From Pempheris klunzingeri (taxonomy: Eukaryota; Chordata; Actinopteri; Acropomatiformes; Pempheridae), in the NCBI RefSeq assembly GCF_042242105.1, contig NC_092033.1, forward strand, positions 1,198,908 through 1,262,907: 64,000 bases of DNA, given 5' to 3'. The position numbers and the translations under genes were made by a program. Below the pieces are notes generated by a model. That model saw only the letters and a program-made list of their open reading frames with translations. It was not told the DNA's origin and made no database searches. Of this stretch, positions 10,710 to 23,800 are shown piece after piece; within the stretch, counting starts at the first letter, position 1, and every line of letters starts with the position of its first letter.

Positions 10710-11415
10710 CTCCGCCCCTAATCTGGCGTGAGAGAGGTGATCTGATGAAGATGAGGATGAGGATGAAAAGGTGAAGTCGAGCCCTTCTGTCTGGTCGTCA
10801 GTGGTGAAAGACAAATAAAGTTTTGATCCTGTTGTTCCATCAGTCACACTCATTATCTATAGTATAAGTCACCTGTTAGCTAGCTAGCTAACCACGCTAC
10901 ATTGCTCATGCTAATGTAAAGTTATCGTGTTTGTCAGTTTAAAAGATAAGTTCAAAGTCTCAGTTTGTGGTAAAGATGGTAAAGAGCCATTTAGTTTGGT
11001 GTCGAACCGCTGAAGTGACCTTCATCGTCTAATCACCTGCTAGCTAGCTACGCTGTGTTCCACGCTCTAAATTAAAAACATTCTGATACAAGATCATGTG
11101 TTAGCTAGCTAGCAGGTAACGTATGTGGTTGGAGATCAGAGGATGAAGCTCACTGAGCGGTTTCACGCCAAACTAAATGGTTCTTTATCATCTTCACCAC
11201 AAACGGAGACTTTCTTCTTCTTAACGACATATGTCACCTGATAGCTAGCTAGCTAGCTAACTACGCTACCTTCCCCGTGCTAATGTAACGCTGCTGGCTA
11301 GCTGGACGCCACGTCGTCATCTTTTAAACTATCAGAACTTTATTTGTCTCTCACCGTTGACGATGGTACAGATTATTTCTGACCTTGTTGGTCCACAGGA
11401 AGGGGCGGGACTTCG
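10710..11415. repeat. Long foldback (inverted repeat) sequence
   Basis: Two arms of roughly 300 bases are imperfect reverse complements around a centre near 11083. The best-matched core is 10956-11036 against 11131-11215, sharing words such as GTTTGTGGT and CCATTTAGTTTGG. Further out, ACAAATAAAGTT at about 10810 pairs with the reverse complement of AACTTTATTTGT at about 11337. GCTAGCTAGC runs and a CCGCCCC-like word near each outer edge complete the symmetry. It resembles a foldback transposon or large MITE, with no coding frame. Confidence 0.75.
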
Positions 11416-11419
11416 CCTC

Positions 11420-12160
11420 CATTGATTGATATTGGATTATTAATACCAATACTGAGTACACACATGTACTCTACATAAATAACACTTTTTATTGATAAAA
11501 ATCCCTTAAATCAGTTTTAAAACCAGAACTGTGAAGAAATACATAATAAATAAATAAGTTAGAATCATATACAACTAATTTTCAACAGCAAAGGAATAAT
11601 AATACTTCTTTTATTTGTTATGTGTCTGAAAAATGTTCGCTGTCAATTATCCCTCCGTAGTATATAGCGACTAAAGTTTTATTAACGCTCATGTTCAGGC
11701 TTTTTACCACTTTGTTAAGGTGGTTTTGGCTGAGGTGGATTTTAAGTGTTGACAGAAATCAACTGTAAAGTAACAAGTAAAAGTCCTGCATTCAAAACCC
11801 CAGAAGAAGAATAAAAAGTGCTTAAAACAGAGACAGTGCAGGTTATGAAGTCACGTACGGTGAAATCTTCTGGTTAGTGTGATTGTTTCTGGACGCCGTC
11901 CCACTGGGGGAGATTTGTGATTCACGTGGGTTTCCCTGCAGCCCACAGTCTGAGGTGACTGATGGAGGACACGCACGCCCTCCTCTGGGCGGGTGCACAC
12001 GCCGTCCCGTGACCTTAGCGTGTCCCCCCTCACACACGTCAGCCGCCGCAGCAGAACAAAATGAACGCTGAGTTTGTGTTTGACCTGTTTGACTGGAGGA
12101 CAAGTTGGAAATCTTTCAAAGCAGATTACAATGGGCTTTAATGCGTACCATTACGGAGAT
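11420..12160. other. Intergenic DNA without recognised gene
   Basis: AT-rich; a short AAAGTAACAAGTAAAAGTCC block near 11767 resembles the AGTACTTTTACTT repeat family described below. Short opposing open frames at 11850-12100 have no recognisable motif. Confidence 0.5.
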
Positions 12161-12161
12161 A

Positions 12162-12324
<163 letters not shown>

Positions 12325-12460
12325 AGAATAGAGGAAACTGAATCTGGTGTTTTTTCTCCAAACAGCAGAGCTACAATAATGTTTTTAATGAAAACACAGA
12401 ACATGTCAGAGCAGCTTTGGCTGGAAAAGGAAACTTTCACCAGGAAAAGAGAAACATACA

Positions 12461-12530
12461 CGAACAGTCATGAACAGTCAAGAACAGTCATGAACAGTCA
12501 TGAACAGTCAAGAACAGTCATGAACAGTCA
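12461..12530 (+). repeat. 10-bp minisatellite, GAACAGTCAT type
   Basis: Seven 10-base units of the form NGAACAGTCA are in tandem. The variable base follows the order c, t, a, t, t, a, t, suggesting that a 30-base block (t-a-t) was itself duplicated. Confidence 0.9.
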
Positions 12531-12531
12531 T

Positions 12532-13845
12532 GTGCAATCAAAGCAAAACTATGAAACAGGAAATGATTCAATCAGTTAATTATAAGACTTTAAGACTGTT
12601 TTATGCTCCTGTAGCCACTTAGTCTGCAAAGCTCCTCAGTTTGTATTTTATTTTGAAATCTCACACATCCAGGAAGCAGGAAAACATGACATTATTATTA
12701 TTATTATTATATCTGGGGTGCACCAATAGGAGCCCCCCCCCCACCATCCTCCTATAATATTATAAAGTCTGTCGCTACGAACCCCCCTGATTGATCCGTG
12801 TAGTGGACAGTTGATGATAGATCGGAGACGAGGCTGCTTCAGCACCACGGACAGAGCTGCAGGTTTAGCTAACAAGGGGTGTGTATGTATTGATTGATTT
12901 ATTGGTTGAAGTGACAGGGAGGGGGGGCCCTCCTCAAATTTCCAATTGATTATTACTATTTAGTGTTTGATCTCTTTTCTGCATCTGATCAGCCCCACAT
13001 TGTCCTGATGACAGAAACACACCTGTGCTCCTAAAACAACACCCACTTTAACTGATATCAGCCCATTGATTGATCCGTTATCGGACAGACGTGTCCACCA
13101 GTGGGCGAGATGGATGAAGAGTACCACTGACAGGCGTCCGTTGTCGTGGCAACAATAGTAAATGTGTGAAATGTCACAGTTTGGTTAAGTTTAGGCACCA
13201 AACGACGTGAAGTGAGTTACATCCAGATAAAATGGAAAAGAAGATAAATAGACAAATAGAAAGAGAAAGGAGATAAATAGATAAGCAGTGATTAGCCTGT
13301 CAAGGGTTTATTTGAAATGTAGATCAGGTTTACAGACGCGTCACCAAACACTTAACTAGCATCACGTCGTCCGTACGCTCTCATGAATCATAAAGATGGG
13401 CGTCAATGCACAAGAGAGGAAAACCACCAAACATAAATGTAACTTTAGCAGAGTCCTCATGTAAATCACCACTTGAAATATACATAACCTCATCGTCGGT
13501 GTAAATAATTCAGTGGATATGAACATGTGAGGGTTTGTTCAGGACTCACACCTCAGACTGACGGAGGTGAATGTGAGAATTTATTTTTATTTCCAGTTTG
13601 GTTAAAAACTGCAGTCGACAGATGGAGCCTGCAGGCGTGGAGCCTCTCAGCTGTTTGGCTGGGTGTTGCCCCCCCACCCCCCTGCAGCAGCAGCTGGAGG
13701 CCTCCTGCACTTTTGTCCAGAGAGACCCTGAACAGCTCAGAGGTGGGACGGGGCGTCTTAAAGGTGCAGTCCGCGGTTCTGGAGAAAGGCTGGTGACGAA
13801 CACGATCACTGGTTAGCAGGTTAGCTGCTTGTCCCAGAAAGAAAA
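12532..13845. other. Intergenic DNA without recognised gene
   Basis: A short ATT tract lies at 12691-12710. Several overlapping frames at 13527-13960 have no common motif or splice support. No gene was recognised. Confidence 0.5.
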
Positions 13846-13849
13846 GCAC

Positions 13850-14033
13850 AATGCTAACAACACTGACAAAGGCTCCGTCCCAGTCAGCTGTGACAGTGAG
13901 CCAGCCTGCACAAGGCCAGCACCCTGAATCTAAAGCAGCTAAATGGAATTCAGCCATCATTCATTTGATTATCTACACCTGCGCTTTACCTTCTGTGGCA
14001 AAGCCAAATGTGGTATTTGAAAAGGCCCATTAG
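13850..14033 (+). repeat. Dispersed repeat, partner at 30085-30222
   Basis: The block containing CTAAATGGAATTCAGCCATC and AAAAGGCCCATT matches a diverged block around 30129-30220 (CTAAATGGAATGCAGCCATC, AAAAGGTCCATT). The family is not named. Confidence 0.55.
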
Positions 14034-14428
14034 CTGCTGCTGTTAGCTGCTGCTGTTAGCTGCTACTGTTAGCTGTTGACTTTAGCTGCTGCTGTTACCT
14101 GTTGACTTTAGCTGCTGCTGTTAGCTGCTGCTGTTACCTGTTGACTTTAGCTGCTGCTGTTAGCTGCTGCTGTTACCTGTTGACTTTAGCTGCTGCTGTT
14201 AGCTGCTACTGTTAGCTGTTGACATTAGCTGCTACTGTTAGCTGCTCCTGTTAGCTGCTGCTGTTAGCTGTTGACTTTAGCTGCTGCTGTTAGCTGCTAC
14301 TGTTAGCTGTTGACTTTAGCTGCTACTGTTAGCTGCTCCTGTTAGCTGCTGCTGTTAGCTGTTGACTTTAGCTGCTGCTGTTAGCTGTTGACTTTAGCTG
14401 CTGCTGTTAGCTGCTGCTGTTACCTGTT
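14027..14428 (+). repeat. 13-bp minisatellite in a 39-bp higher-order unit
   Basis: The basic unit is TTAGCTGCTGCTG with variants TTAGCTGCTACTG, TTAGCTGCTCCTG and TTACCTGTTGAC. Groups of three make a roughly 39-base higher-order unit ending in TGTTGAC, repeated about ten times over 400 bases. Confidence 0.9.
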
Positions 14429-14508
14429 CACTGCTCTCTCTCCCCCCTGGATTGTACAAAAGTTAGATAAATGTTATGTTGGATGTGAACACAAGCAGAA
14501 GCACAAGC

Positions 14509-14712
14509 AGAGCAGCAGCTCCTGTGTCCTGTTCTCTAAAATCCCTGTTTTAGTGAATGTAGTCTGGTGTGTGTGCTGTTTGTGGTTAAACCAAAAGGAT
14601 CTTCCAGGTCTCTCTCTGTAGGGATCCTTTCCATGATGCTGTCACACACTTAGAATAACACTCTGAGCCTGTCAGTGGATCTAACAAGCTCTTTTAGTGG
14701 ACCTACTGTGAT
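14509..14712 (+). repeat. Family A dispersed repeat, copy A3
   Basis: It lies directly after the 13-bp minisatellite. It contains the core from the CAGCAGCTCCTGTGTCCTG word through GGATCCTTTCC to GGACCTACTGTGAT and is truncated on both sides relative to the longest copies. Confidence 0.85.
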
Positions 14713-14713
14713 A

Positions 14714-15105
14714 TAAATACTTGTCCATCAGTAGACATGTCTGTAATTGACTGAAGACCCGTCAGCAGAGTTGAAGGCAGAGCCTGAAGACGAGCACCTG
14801 GGGGACAAAAACCCACAGACGGAAACGAACTTCAGTGACAACTTTTTGTGTGAAAACTGTGTAAAAGCAGGAACTGTATGTGAACTGATAGTGTGTGACG
14901 GTGTGACGTGTTCGCTAACCTGCCTCCTCTCCTCTGGTTTAAGTCTCTCTGCCAGCTGTTGAACATGCTGGCAGGATTTAATCCCGTTCAGACACCAGAG
15001 CGTTTAGCGGCGTTCAGACAAAAGAACAGCTCTGTGTGAACACAAGTTGAACCATATCTTTAGTCACGCTAGCTGCATGGTCGGTGATCGTCGGCCCGCC
15101 ACTTT
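14714..15105. other. Intergenic DNA without recognised gene
   Basis: A 71-codon open frame starting at 14747 has no known motif and no codon pattern that distinguishes it from background. I do not call it a gene. Confidence 0.5.
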
Positions 15106-15109
15106 GGCC

Positions 15110-15750
15110 CCGACCGAAATAACCCAACAACTATTAGATGGATTGGCATGAAATGTTGTGCAGACATTCGTGATCCCCAGATTAGGAATCCTAATGACTT
15201 TTCCTCAATGAGGTTGACATGAGGTTGGCTTTGAGTGACATTTCCCGACAACTCTTAAATGGATAATCATGAAATTTGGCTTCTAGTTTCTTTAATCCAG
15301 CTCCATCATCAGGTCAACATTTAATGTGTCCAATCCTAATACAGAACTAATGACATTCCCATCAGCCCCAGCTGCACTTTGTGTTTTGTGCTAATTAGCA
15401 ACTGTTAGCGCGCGAACACGCTAAACTAAGATGGCGGACATGGTGAACATGAGACCAACACATGCATTTAGGCAGAGTTAACGGCACTAATCAATAACAA
15501 CATGCACACTTTAAAGAATGTATAAATGAGTTAACAAAGTGCCTGTAGCTCATCTGCAGAGTTGTGTGACCTTAATTAGCAGATATGCTAACGAGCTCTC
15601 TTGTTCGGCTTGAAATTGCAGATATGAATCTTAAATTAAGACCTTGGAAGACAACTATTAGACTGAAACTAAACATTTCACCTGCTGAACACAGGTAATA
15701 TTAACGCTACCATTGTTAGCATGTTAGCATGGCTGTAGACTCTTAGTCCT
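15110..15750 (+). repeat. Family D dispersed repeat with internal duplication
   Basis: Two related segments sit about 128 bases apart: AACAACTATTAGATGGATTG near 15124 and a diverged GACAACTCTTAAATGGATAA near 15247, each followed by CATGAAAT. The right part contains AACGCTACCATTGTTAGC and GTAGACTCTTAGTCCTGTT. A reverse-orientation fragment is at 17350-17450. The sequence matches my memory of a very abundant fish non-autonomous repeat; no coding region is present. Confidence 0.65.
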
Positions 15751-15751
15751 G

Positions 15752-17345
15752 TTGGACACCAAACATTAGGAGTCCCTTAAAGCCTCTAAACTGCACGTGG
15801 GAATAAATCTCATTAAATCTTGTTATTGAGGATATTTTCCAGAGACTCAAGTTAAATCTGTGCAGTTAAACTTTTTATAGAGGATCATGAGGGAAAGAAA
15901 AGTGTTCAGCAAAGATACAAGCAGGCACACGTGCTGAGAACACATGAGGCCGAACCATTGAAAGAGCCCCTGCAGATGTACGCTGTATGTAGACGTCCAT
16001 ATACTTTTGGCCACGCAGCGCTCTGACTCAGTTGACCTTTTCTATGGAGATATTTTCTCCTCTTCACTGTTTTTCAGTCTGACTGAGAGAAATCAGCCAA
16101 TTCTGTGACTTCCCTGCTCTCCTGTTCAACATTTCAGGCAGAAATCTATTTTTCTTCTGTGCTAAATCATCTTGGCTTTTGCTGACCTCATCATCCATCA
16201 GCTGACCTCCTCTGTTGTACGATCCAGGTCTCCTCGCTGCCCGAATCCAGTTAGATTACGTAACGTTTTTGTTTACTCTTTTTCTCTTCTTCTTCTTTCT
16301 GCTCTCTACAGTATGTGCACTTTATAACCATGACAACAGTTGCTCTTTGCATGAAGGAAACAGACGTTTAGCATCTCCTCTGCTGGGCTGAGCTTGTGTC
16401 AGCCGGCGGAGGGCTGCAGGAAATCTGAAATCTGTCCTGCACGTCCACGTGGCCTCACCTACGCTGACACACCGCCAGCAGTGCAGCATCTGGACGCAGT
16501 CGACCGAGCGCCAATGTACATGTTAGCCTGCATCTTTTATTACTCTCATCTGATTTCACTCGGTAATTACAGCCTCCATCAACATCTCGTCCTGTTTGTG
16601 TGGCAGCGGCGTGCGTGCGTGCTCCTGGTTGTTTGTCGAGGCCAGACTTCTGTTTGTTCGCCTGCCGAAAAAAATCACATAGTCTCAGAGATCCGAGTGG
16701 AGGCTGTGATATCTGTAAACACTAGTGATGGTTTTTGTGCATTCTCTCTTCTGGTTTTCATTCCTGAATAGAATCTGAAAGAGTAGCAGATGTGAAAGTG
16801 TATGTATGTTAATAGTGGCTGAAGGCAAAATGAGAGTCAACAAAGCCAAATGTTCACAGTTACAACCCACGAATATGAAATGAAAGAAAGGCTCATGTGC
16901 ATTGGGACGACATAATAACTTCTCCTAATGGTGCAAACCGCTCAGCCACTGAGGTGAATATGTTTCTTAGTATTTACTTTTTAAACACTGAATCTGAGAC
17001 ATTTGACTCGTCCTTAAGAACAAATGCACTTAATAAAATCTTATCCTTAGAATGGTCACAATGTCAATTTTCAGTCAAATAAATCAATTTGATCAATCGC
17101 AGAGTGAGTTAACAGAGCGCTGTGGCACAAATACCAGGCGGTGACCGTCACCGGGCACTGGTCGGTCCGTTAGCGAGGGTCGGAGGAAGCTGGGCGCAGT
17201 TTTCAATGACTACAGGTGATAAAACAAATGTGAATCCGAAGAAAAGGAAACAAATTCGACATTTTCGTGATGTCAAACAAACTGTCAGCTTTTGGCCACA
17301 GGAGGCGCTAAAGAGAACAAAGATACAACGACATTGTTTTTTGGC
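15752..17345. other. Intergenic DNA without recognised gene
   Basis: A 125-codon frame at 16394-16771 has no recognisable domain. The block 15505-15650 just to the left shares a diverged stretch with 18465-18615 (words such as GCAGATATNAATCTTAAAT). No gene is supported. Confidence 0.5.
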
Positions 17346-17349
17346 GTGA

Positions 17350-17450
17350 ATGTCTGAACCAAATTTCATGACACCATCCCATAATTTTTTAGATATTTCA
17401 CTGAAAACCTTGAATTTCAACCTTGTGGTGGCACCGGAGGCAGAAGAGTC
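17350..17450 (-). repeat. Family D fragment in reverse orientation
   Basis: The reverse complement contains TCATGAAATTTGGTTCAGAC and GTGAAATATCTAAAAAATTA, matching the first unit of the family D copy at 15110-15200. Confidence 0.6.
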
Positions 17451-17454
17451 ACAA

Positions 17455-20050
17455 CAAGCCCCATTTATTAGCTTAAAGAAAGAAAAATGAATGGAAAAGT
17501 TATTTTTATTTTTTACTTTTTATATTTCCAGTAAAGTTTCGCTTCTCTTGCTGTTGGACTTCTTCTCCTATGCACCTGTCTCCAAGAAACAGGCTTTACG
17601 CCATCGTGGGCAAGAATTCCTCCCGATGAAGCTCATGTGAGGTGGCTAAAAGCTCCAGAACACCCACTACTGTTTGATGCTTTTTTTCTCAGGTGTATTT
17701 TGTTCGAGGTCTGGAGGTTTGAACCTCTGCAGACTTTACTTAGTACACCCCTGTCCACATCTGTTTGTGCTCTTCTACCTGTTTGTTTCTTAAAGCCACA
17801 GCGTACTAGTGTTTTTGTCCATTTCCTGTTTCCCAGTTCGCTGTGGAGGTGGTTGTAGGTTATAGCAGCGTATGTGATGTCTGTCCAGGTCATGTGGTGA
17901 CTGTCACCCCCCCACCTGCCCCCTGCTGCCTGCTGTTATCAGACTAAACTGCTCTTCAGCCCCGGTTATCTGCCGGACGCATCAATTAGCCAGATCTAAC
18001 GGGACTCTCCGTGAGCCCCGGGACGCCGTCCAGCACTCATAAATTCTGGCAGAGCCGCAGCTGCTGTGTAATCTGGTGAACTGGCGGCCGCTCCAGCCGA
18101 TCCCAATTAGGGGAAGCCGTCTGCTGGCGGCGGCCGCTGCTGCTGCCAAGGAGGCGACTCAGGATCGTCCACGGATTCGTTACGACGACCTGGAAAGTCT
18201 GCTGTGACTGATTTACCTTCAGTGAGAGTCTGTGACTGTCTTGGGGATGAAAGATTATCAGTTTCATGTAAATATGAATCTACATGTTTCTTAACAATGT
18301 CTGTTAGCTTTAATTATTCATATAGTTATTGTGAACAGGTAGAAGAGACACTTTAAAGGGACGCGTGTCCAACATGAGCACATAGTTTAATACTTTAGAA
18401 GACAGACCAAATAAATGTGTTTGGGTGGAGTTTTTCTCCTCCCATCAATATCAATATGCACATTTTAAAGACTTTAGAAATGAGTACAATAAGCAGGTTT
18501 AGGTGAAGTTAAGAGGCGCTCGTTTGCAGAATGTGACACTGACTAGTAGAAATACCAACAGGCTCCCTCTCATGGCTTAAAGGTGCAGATATAAATCTTA
18601 AATAAAGAGTTTCTGTAAATGTATTGGGGCGATCCATATAAAAATGTAGATTTTTAAAAGGGAAATGGTAAAAAAAACGATATTCTAAGCTATAAATAAG
18701 ACAGAAGGCAAAAACTTTGTTGTTGAGATGATCTTGAGAGACTCTCTCACTGTTACAGAGGTCGTAAAGCAACAATCCAACGTTTTGGGAAACTCCAGTT
18801 AACCATCTCATCCAGACTCGGATGAAAAGACGTGATGTGATTAACGTCAGATTAACCCGAGGGACTCCACGGCACAACAATAACTAAAATAATTGGCACT
18901 GACTGTCAGTTTGGCCTCTCTTTGTGACAGTCGACCAGGTGAATCACGACAGCCGGGACCAGCAGCGCTTTGTTAGCGGAGACCGTTCTTCTGCTTCTAA
19001 AGATTGACAACTGAAAGTGCAGCGACAAAAAGCTGAAAACGAGCTGTTTGCCTGAGCTCATGAACAGTTTTAAGAGTCCTCAGAGATGCACGGTTCTCAG
19101 AGGGCAGCAGCAACACTAACATATGGTGATCTTGTGTCCCATGATGCATTGCTGTGGATTAAACTACCCAACAGGATATAAAGGAGTGAAAATGAGCTCA
19201 ACCTTAATCATCTACAGCAGTGAAATGTAACATGAACACATAAATTCAGCAGCAGTCTGAACCCAGCAACACCTGATGTAACAGGGAACATTTTACTGCA
19301 ACATGATGCAGCCAGGTTAAAAACTATAGTATGTGTTTTAGTTAAAAAGTCATTTCATAAAGGGTTTAAAACATTCAATGCAATAAACAAGTGCTAAAAA
19401 GTACAGACGTTTGCTTATAGATACTGTTTATTCTATAAATATATTGTGTTTTATTTTGAAGAACTGATGGCACTAAGAGGAAGTGGTATCTGAGCTCGAC
19501 AGTAATACTGCTTCTTAATTGGTTGAGTGGGATGATTGACAGGTTGTGTACCGGAAGAAGGAAGTGTACAGGTGATCTGAAGTGGCTTGACGGTTTTTAT
19601 GTCGCTTGATTGAACAAGTCGCGACTAGAAGGACTGTGAGAGGACTTTTCCTACATGTTTCCTGGGAGCAGCTGGAGACTTTTCGACGTGATGTGTCGGA
19701 CAGTTGTTCAAGTGTTCGGGTGAGCGCCGTGTGTGTGTGTGTGTGTAGCCTGTAATGTTAGCTGTAAATTGTTAGCATTCATTAGCAAAGTGAATGGACT
19801 TTTAGCCACAGTATAGCGAATTCAGCTTTCTTAAAACAAAAAAAAAAGGCTTCTTAGGACCTTCTATCGCGGGGAAAGCGTGATGGAGCGGGACTACTCC
19901 AGGTCAGGGAACCGTCCATCTGCATCTGCACCGGAAAACGGATTTAACTCAGAACTATTCCATAAGGTGCCTTTAGTTTTGGGTCACTCCGCTCACAAGC
20001 ATCGTACCAGGCCTGCAGCGGCTTTAAAAGAAGATCTGCCGGCTGGTAGT
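17455..20050. other. Intergenic DNA without recognised gene
   Basis: The part at 17925-18140 is richer in G and C with AATTAG words and no obvious repeat; it could be a conserved non-coding element, which only an alignment could show. The rest is AT-rich with short frames and a small GT run at 19731-19747. Confidence 0.45.
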
Positions 20051-20056
20051 GTGTGT

Positions 20057-20430
20057 ATTGGCGCTTTTCCACTAGTACCTACTCGGCTTGACTCGACGTC
20101 GTCATAGCAACGCGGGCCGAAACTCCTCTGACGTCATTTGTATGCGACACAACACACAACACAACTAAGAACTCGTTGGGCCACCATGTTGGTTTACCTG
20201 CAGCCATTTTCCACCTTTCACTTTTCTCTTAATGATAAAAACGCCCGGTCTGTTTCCAGGGTTTTAAAAATGGCGGGCTTGATTTTTTTTTTTTTTCGTG
20301 AACGAGTCGCACTCATGACTCATCCGGTGACGTCACTCCCTGGCCAATCAGTGGCCTGCAGTATGTTGACATCACATTTTCAGTTGACTCAGCTCGCTCG
20401 GAGTTGTACCTGGTACCAGGTAGTACCTGG
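20057..20430 (-). mobile_element. Family B MITE, second copy
   Basis: In reverse orientation this copy matches the element at 2132-2466: shared words include GCAGGCCACTGATTGGCCA, GGATGAGTCATGA and GACTCGTTCACNA. The end at 20058 carries the intact GGCGCTTTTCCACTAGTACC terminus. The other end is altered and ends near GGTACCAGGTAGTACC without the canonical terminus. Extra internal sequence, including an A/T homopolymer at 20285-20296, makes it longer than the first copy. Confidence 0.7.
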
Positions 20431-20729
20431 GCTGGTTTGAATTAATTCTCATTGTTTGTTTTTCTAAGTTTTCTAAGTAAACCAAGGAAATTCATTATTT
20501 CTAAACTGATTCATGTCATATGAGTGATTATTCATTTACTAAAGCGTGTAAGAGGTTTAAAGGTGAATACCAGTGCGTTTCAAAAGGTTTATTATAGCAG
20601 CAATCCAAGGTAAAGTATATTTGATTCATAGTTTGTATTAATACATTATTGAGTGGTAATCAAAGTTCATGTTGGGACGCCAAACTAAAGTAAACATTTC
20701 AATAGGTGGAAATCCAAGAACGGGCTACA

Positions 20730-20832
20730 ATGAGTACTTTTACTGTGATACTTTGGATAATACTCACATATTTCTACTTCAGTGAGTGTTTGAACTCCTT
20801 GTGGTGGAGTATTATTAAGTACTTTTACTTCT
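20730..20832 (+). repeat. AGTACTTTTACTT-type dispersed repeat (family E)
   Basis: The block contains GAGTACTTTTACTGTGATAC and AAGTACTTTTACTTCTGCCA. Similar blocks are near 30240-30310, 32180-32300 and 59112-59205. This word pattern is frequent in fish genomes; the limits are approximate. Confidence 0.45.
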
Positions 20833-20834
20833 GC

Positions 20835-23800
20835 CAATAGCAGTGGCCTTAAAATCACCACAGATCCAGTCCGGTACAGAGGCGAGACCAGGATGTGCTT
20901 AGCCTAGCTAGCTTAGCACAAAGGCTAGTAGCCGGGGGAACCTGCTAGCTTAGCTCCACCAAAAGAGATAAAAACACACTTTCCAACAGCTCCAAAGTTG
21001 TCTTATTTAGTTTGGTGTCAGTTTTCAGATGTGAGTTTGGCTGTGGGGATGCAGCTTTGGGCTCATTTGTGCATTTTCACAGCATCATATCTCAGTTTTA
21101 AAGTTAGCATCAAACCAGAATCAGTGATTCAGAGTGTTTCAGAAAGGTGCAGCTCCAAGCTGTCAGACCTCGACATAGTTTTAGATCTGATGCACGCCAT
21201 TAAAAATCATCTGGTTTAATCTGTTGTCTCAAATTTGTTGCAGGATTGTAGCCTGATAATCAGATTTAATCGCCATGTTATGTCCCATTGTTAGGAGCAG
21301 TTTAAGTGCTGCTGACATGTCGAGTCCATCTTCCTGTCGCCATTGTTAACGCTAGCTCTGGTAATGAGATGTCAAAGGTACCAGCAAATTGTGCCTGTGC
21401 TGCTAAAATGCTAAAACAGAACATATATTATATATTAATATAATATATTCTGTCTGTGGTGCAGGAAGACAACGTTCTCGTACTTAATACAAAGCGACAA
21501 AGCTCTAACTGAGCTGTTTGAGGTACTAAAACAAATCTGAGACGCAGATTCAGAGTTCTGGCTCCAGTGTAACTGCCTTAGCTGTGTTTTCCACTATCTT
21601 TTGTTCGTCCCTGAACGCCTCGTGTTGGCATGGCGTCAGGGTTTGAGCCGAAACTTTAAACCGTGTCCTCAAAAACTTGGAAGAGATTAAAAAACTTTGC
21701 ATGCCAGCAAATACGTGCAGCCCTAGCTGTCAGATTGATTGACGTCTCATTTCACTGAGAGCTGAGTGATGGTAAAAATGGATCCCTGACTAATCCCAGC
21801 TGCTCTGTAATCTCAGGCCACCATTCATATAAATACACACTCATAAGAAGTACAGTATTTACATGTGGTGCATTATCATGTTTCTATTTTTACCCTCATA
21901 AATGCATTTAATCCGGCAGTGACGAATGCTTTGCGTGACAGGAGAGCAGCACAAGAAATATTAGGAGGAGCCGCTGTGGCTAATTAGGCCGCTGTTACCA
22001 CACAGACCATCAGCCGTGATTAGTGCTGTTAGCACACGACAGTCAGAAGTAAATATGTGACTCTGTAGCTCAGCTGGAGACAGACGACGGAAGCTTTTGG
22101 CACCGATGCCGGCTGCAGCAGGCCATCGACGAGGCCGCCCAGCGTTTTTCTGTGATTTCAGCGGGAGAGGTGATTAGCCTGAGCTTGTTTCTGCAGCCCC
22201 CCTGACTCCTATAACCCATGCTCTGCTCTGCTCTGCACAGGCTGGGAAAGCGCTGGAAGCAGGAGAGACAATGCAATGAGGAAGTTATATAACACACACG
22301 CACACACACACACAGAGTGGCAGTCCTCAGCTGTAACCTCCACTGCTGCTCAAAAAAAGTGGGAAAGCTTTGAGAGAGCAAAGATGGGGCTGAGCCCGTC
22401 CTGGCTTCCTCTGTGAGCGACAGGCGGCGGCTCCAGAGGGAAGACACTTTTAAAACTAGATTTTAAATGAAAATGAAGCCGAAAAAATCAAGTTGATTTT
22501 CTCTGACCTTAATCAGAGAGAGATGGTGTTCACAGCTAAAGCATCATGTGCTTTCTGAGGCTTGTAATTTGGCTGGCAGCGAGTCCTCCGAGCTCAGAGA
22601 CAAACGACCCATCTGATCGTTTCCTCATGAGATTCCTCTGAGGACAGGGGTGAGCAACTGGGCCGACTGGCAGATTAGCGTGCGAGCGCTAACAGGGTTA
22701 AAGCAGCAGGCTGGACCGTAACACGCACCCAAATGTGGGCTTCACTTTGCATGTGCTGCAGCCGACTGGTTCCCCACACTCAGGAACAGGGACCTGCTCC
22801 GGTCAGGGTTCAGAGGAAAGTTTGAGACACAAATCGTGGACTTTGTTTGTGCTGCAGGGTTGTTTTGGGCCGTTATTCTGAAACCTCAGCAGTCAAATGT
22901 GCATCATCCTGAAAACAAGCATCCGTCACTCCAAAAATCCCCAAATCTGCTGCTAATGAAGTGACTGTCGGTGCTGACGTTAACAGCCTCACACCAAGCA
23001 ACATTTTAAAAAATTAAAATGTCCAGTGTTGGAATAAAATCATGAGTTTTACTTCAGTTGGTTGAAGGCAAACAGAATCCACTCATTTTTCAAAATAAAA
23101 GCCCCTGTGCAGACTGTCAGTCAGCACATCAGTATTATTTTCCAATGGGGGGGGGCACCAGGCCAGACTGGTCGGAGGGGTTTTAACACCGTGGACGACC
23201 AGAGGTTCATCCTGGATGGAGAAACACTCTGACTTTGACTTTAGCTGCTGTCTGTAGCTGCAGCACAACAAAGTGCGGTACGGATTTTTGGGGTTAGTTG
23301 GATAAAAGGACATTTTTGGACTTTATTACCTGCAGTAGATTTTTTAAAAACACATGCAAAGGTTTTGATACGCACCAAAAGTCATGTTGGACAGTTTTCC
23401 AGCAGCCTTCAGAACATAACATGACCTTCAGAAGTCACAGAAACCTCAACATGCTGTCAGATTAATCACAGCTTGTCACTGATAACAACTGTTTTATAAA
23501 TAACACGGAAAATTAGGATTTCTTTGTGGTCACAACTAAGAGCCAATCAGCTGTTGTATCAGGCGTTTCCCATCATGCCCTGGGTCTTCCGCCTGGCTCT
23601 AAAAACAAGGTGGACACCCAATTGATCCGATCGATTGTTGGTTTTCTGTCTCCAAACACCCAATTATGTAATATTACTGCTTAAAAATCAGAGTCACCTC
23701 CAAACTCCCACACGTCAACACTAAATCGTCACTGGCAGCAGTTTAAAATGCAAAAACGACCTTTAACTCGTTCGTCTTCTTTATCTGACTCCTCATTGGA

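Noticed and set aside
16394-16771. 125-codon frame as a possible gene
   Set aside because: No domain, no splice context and no codon signal different from background.
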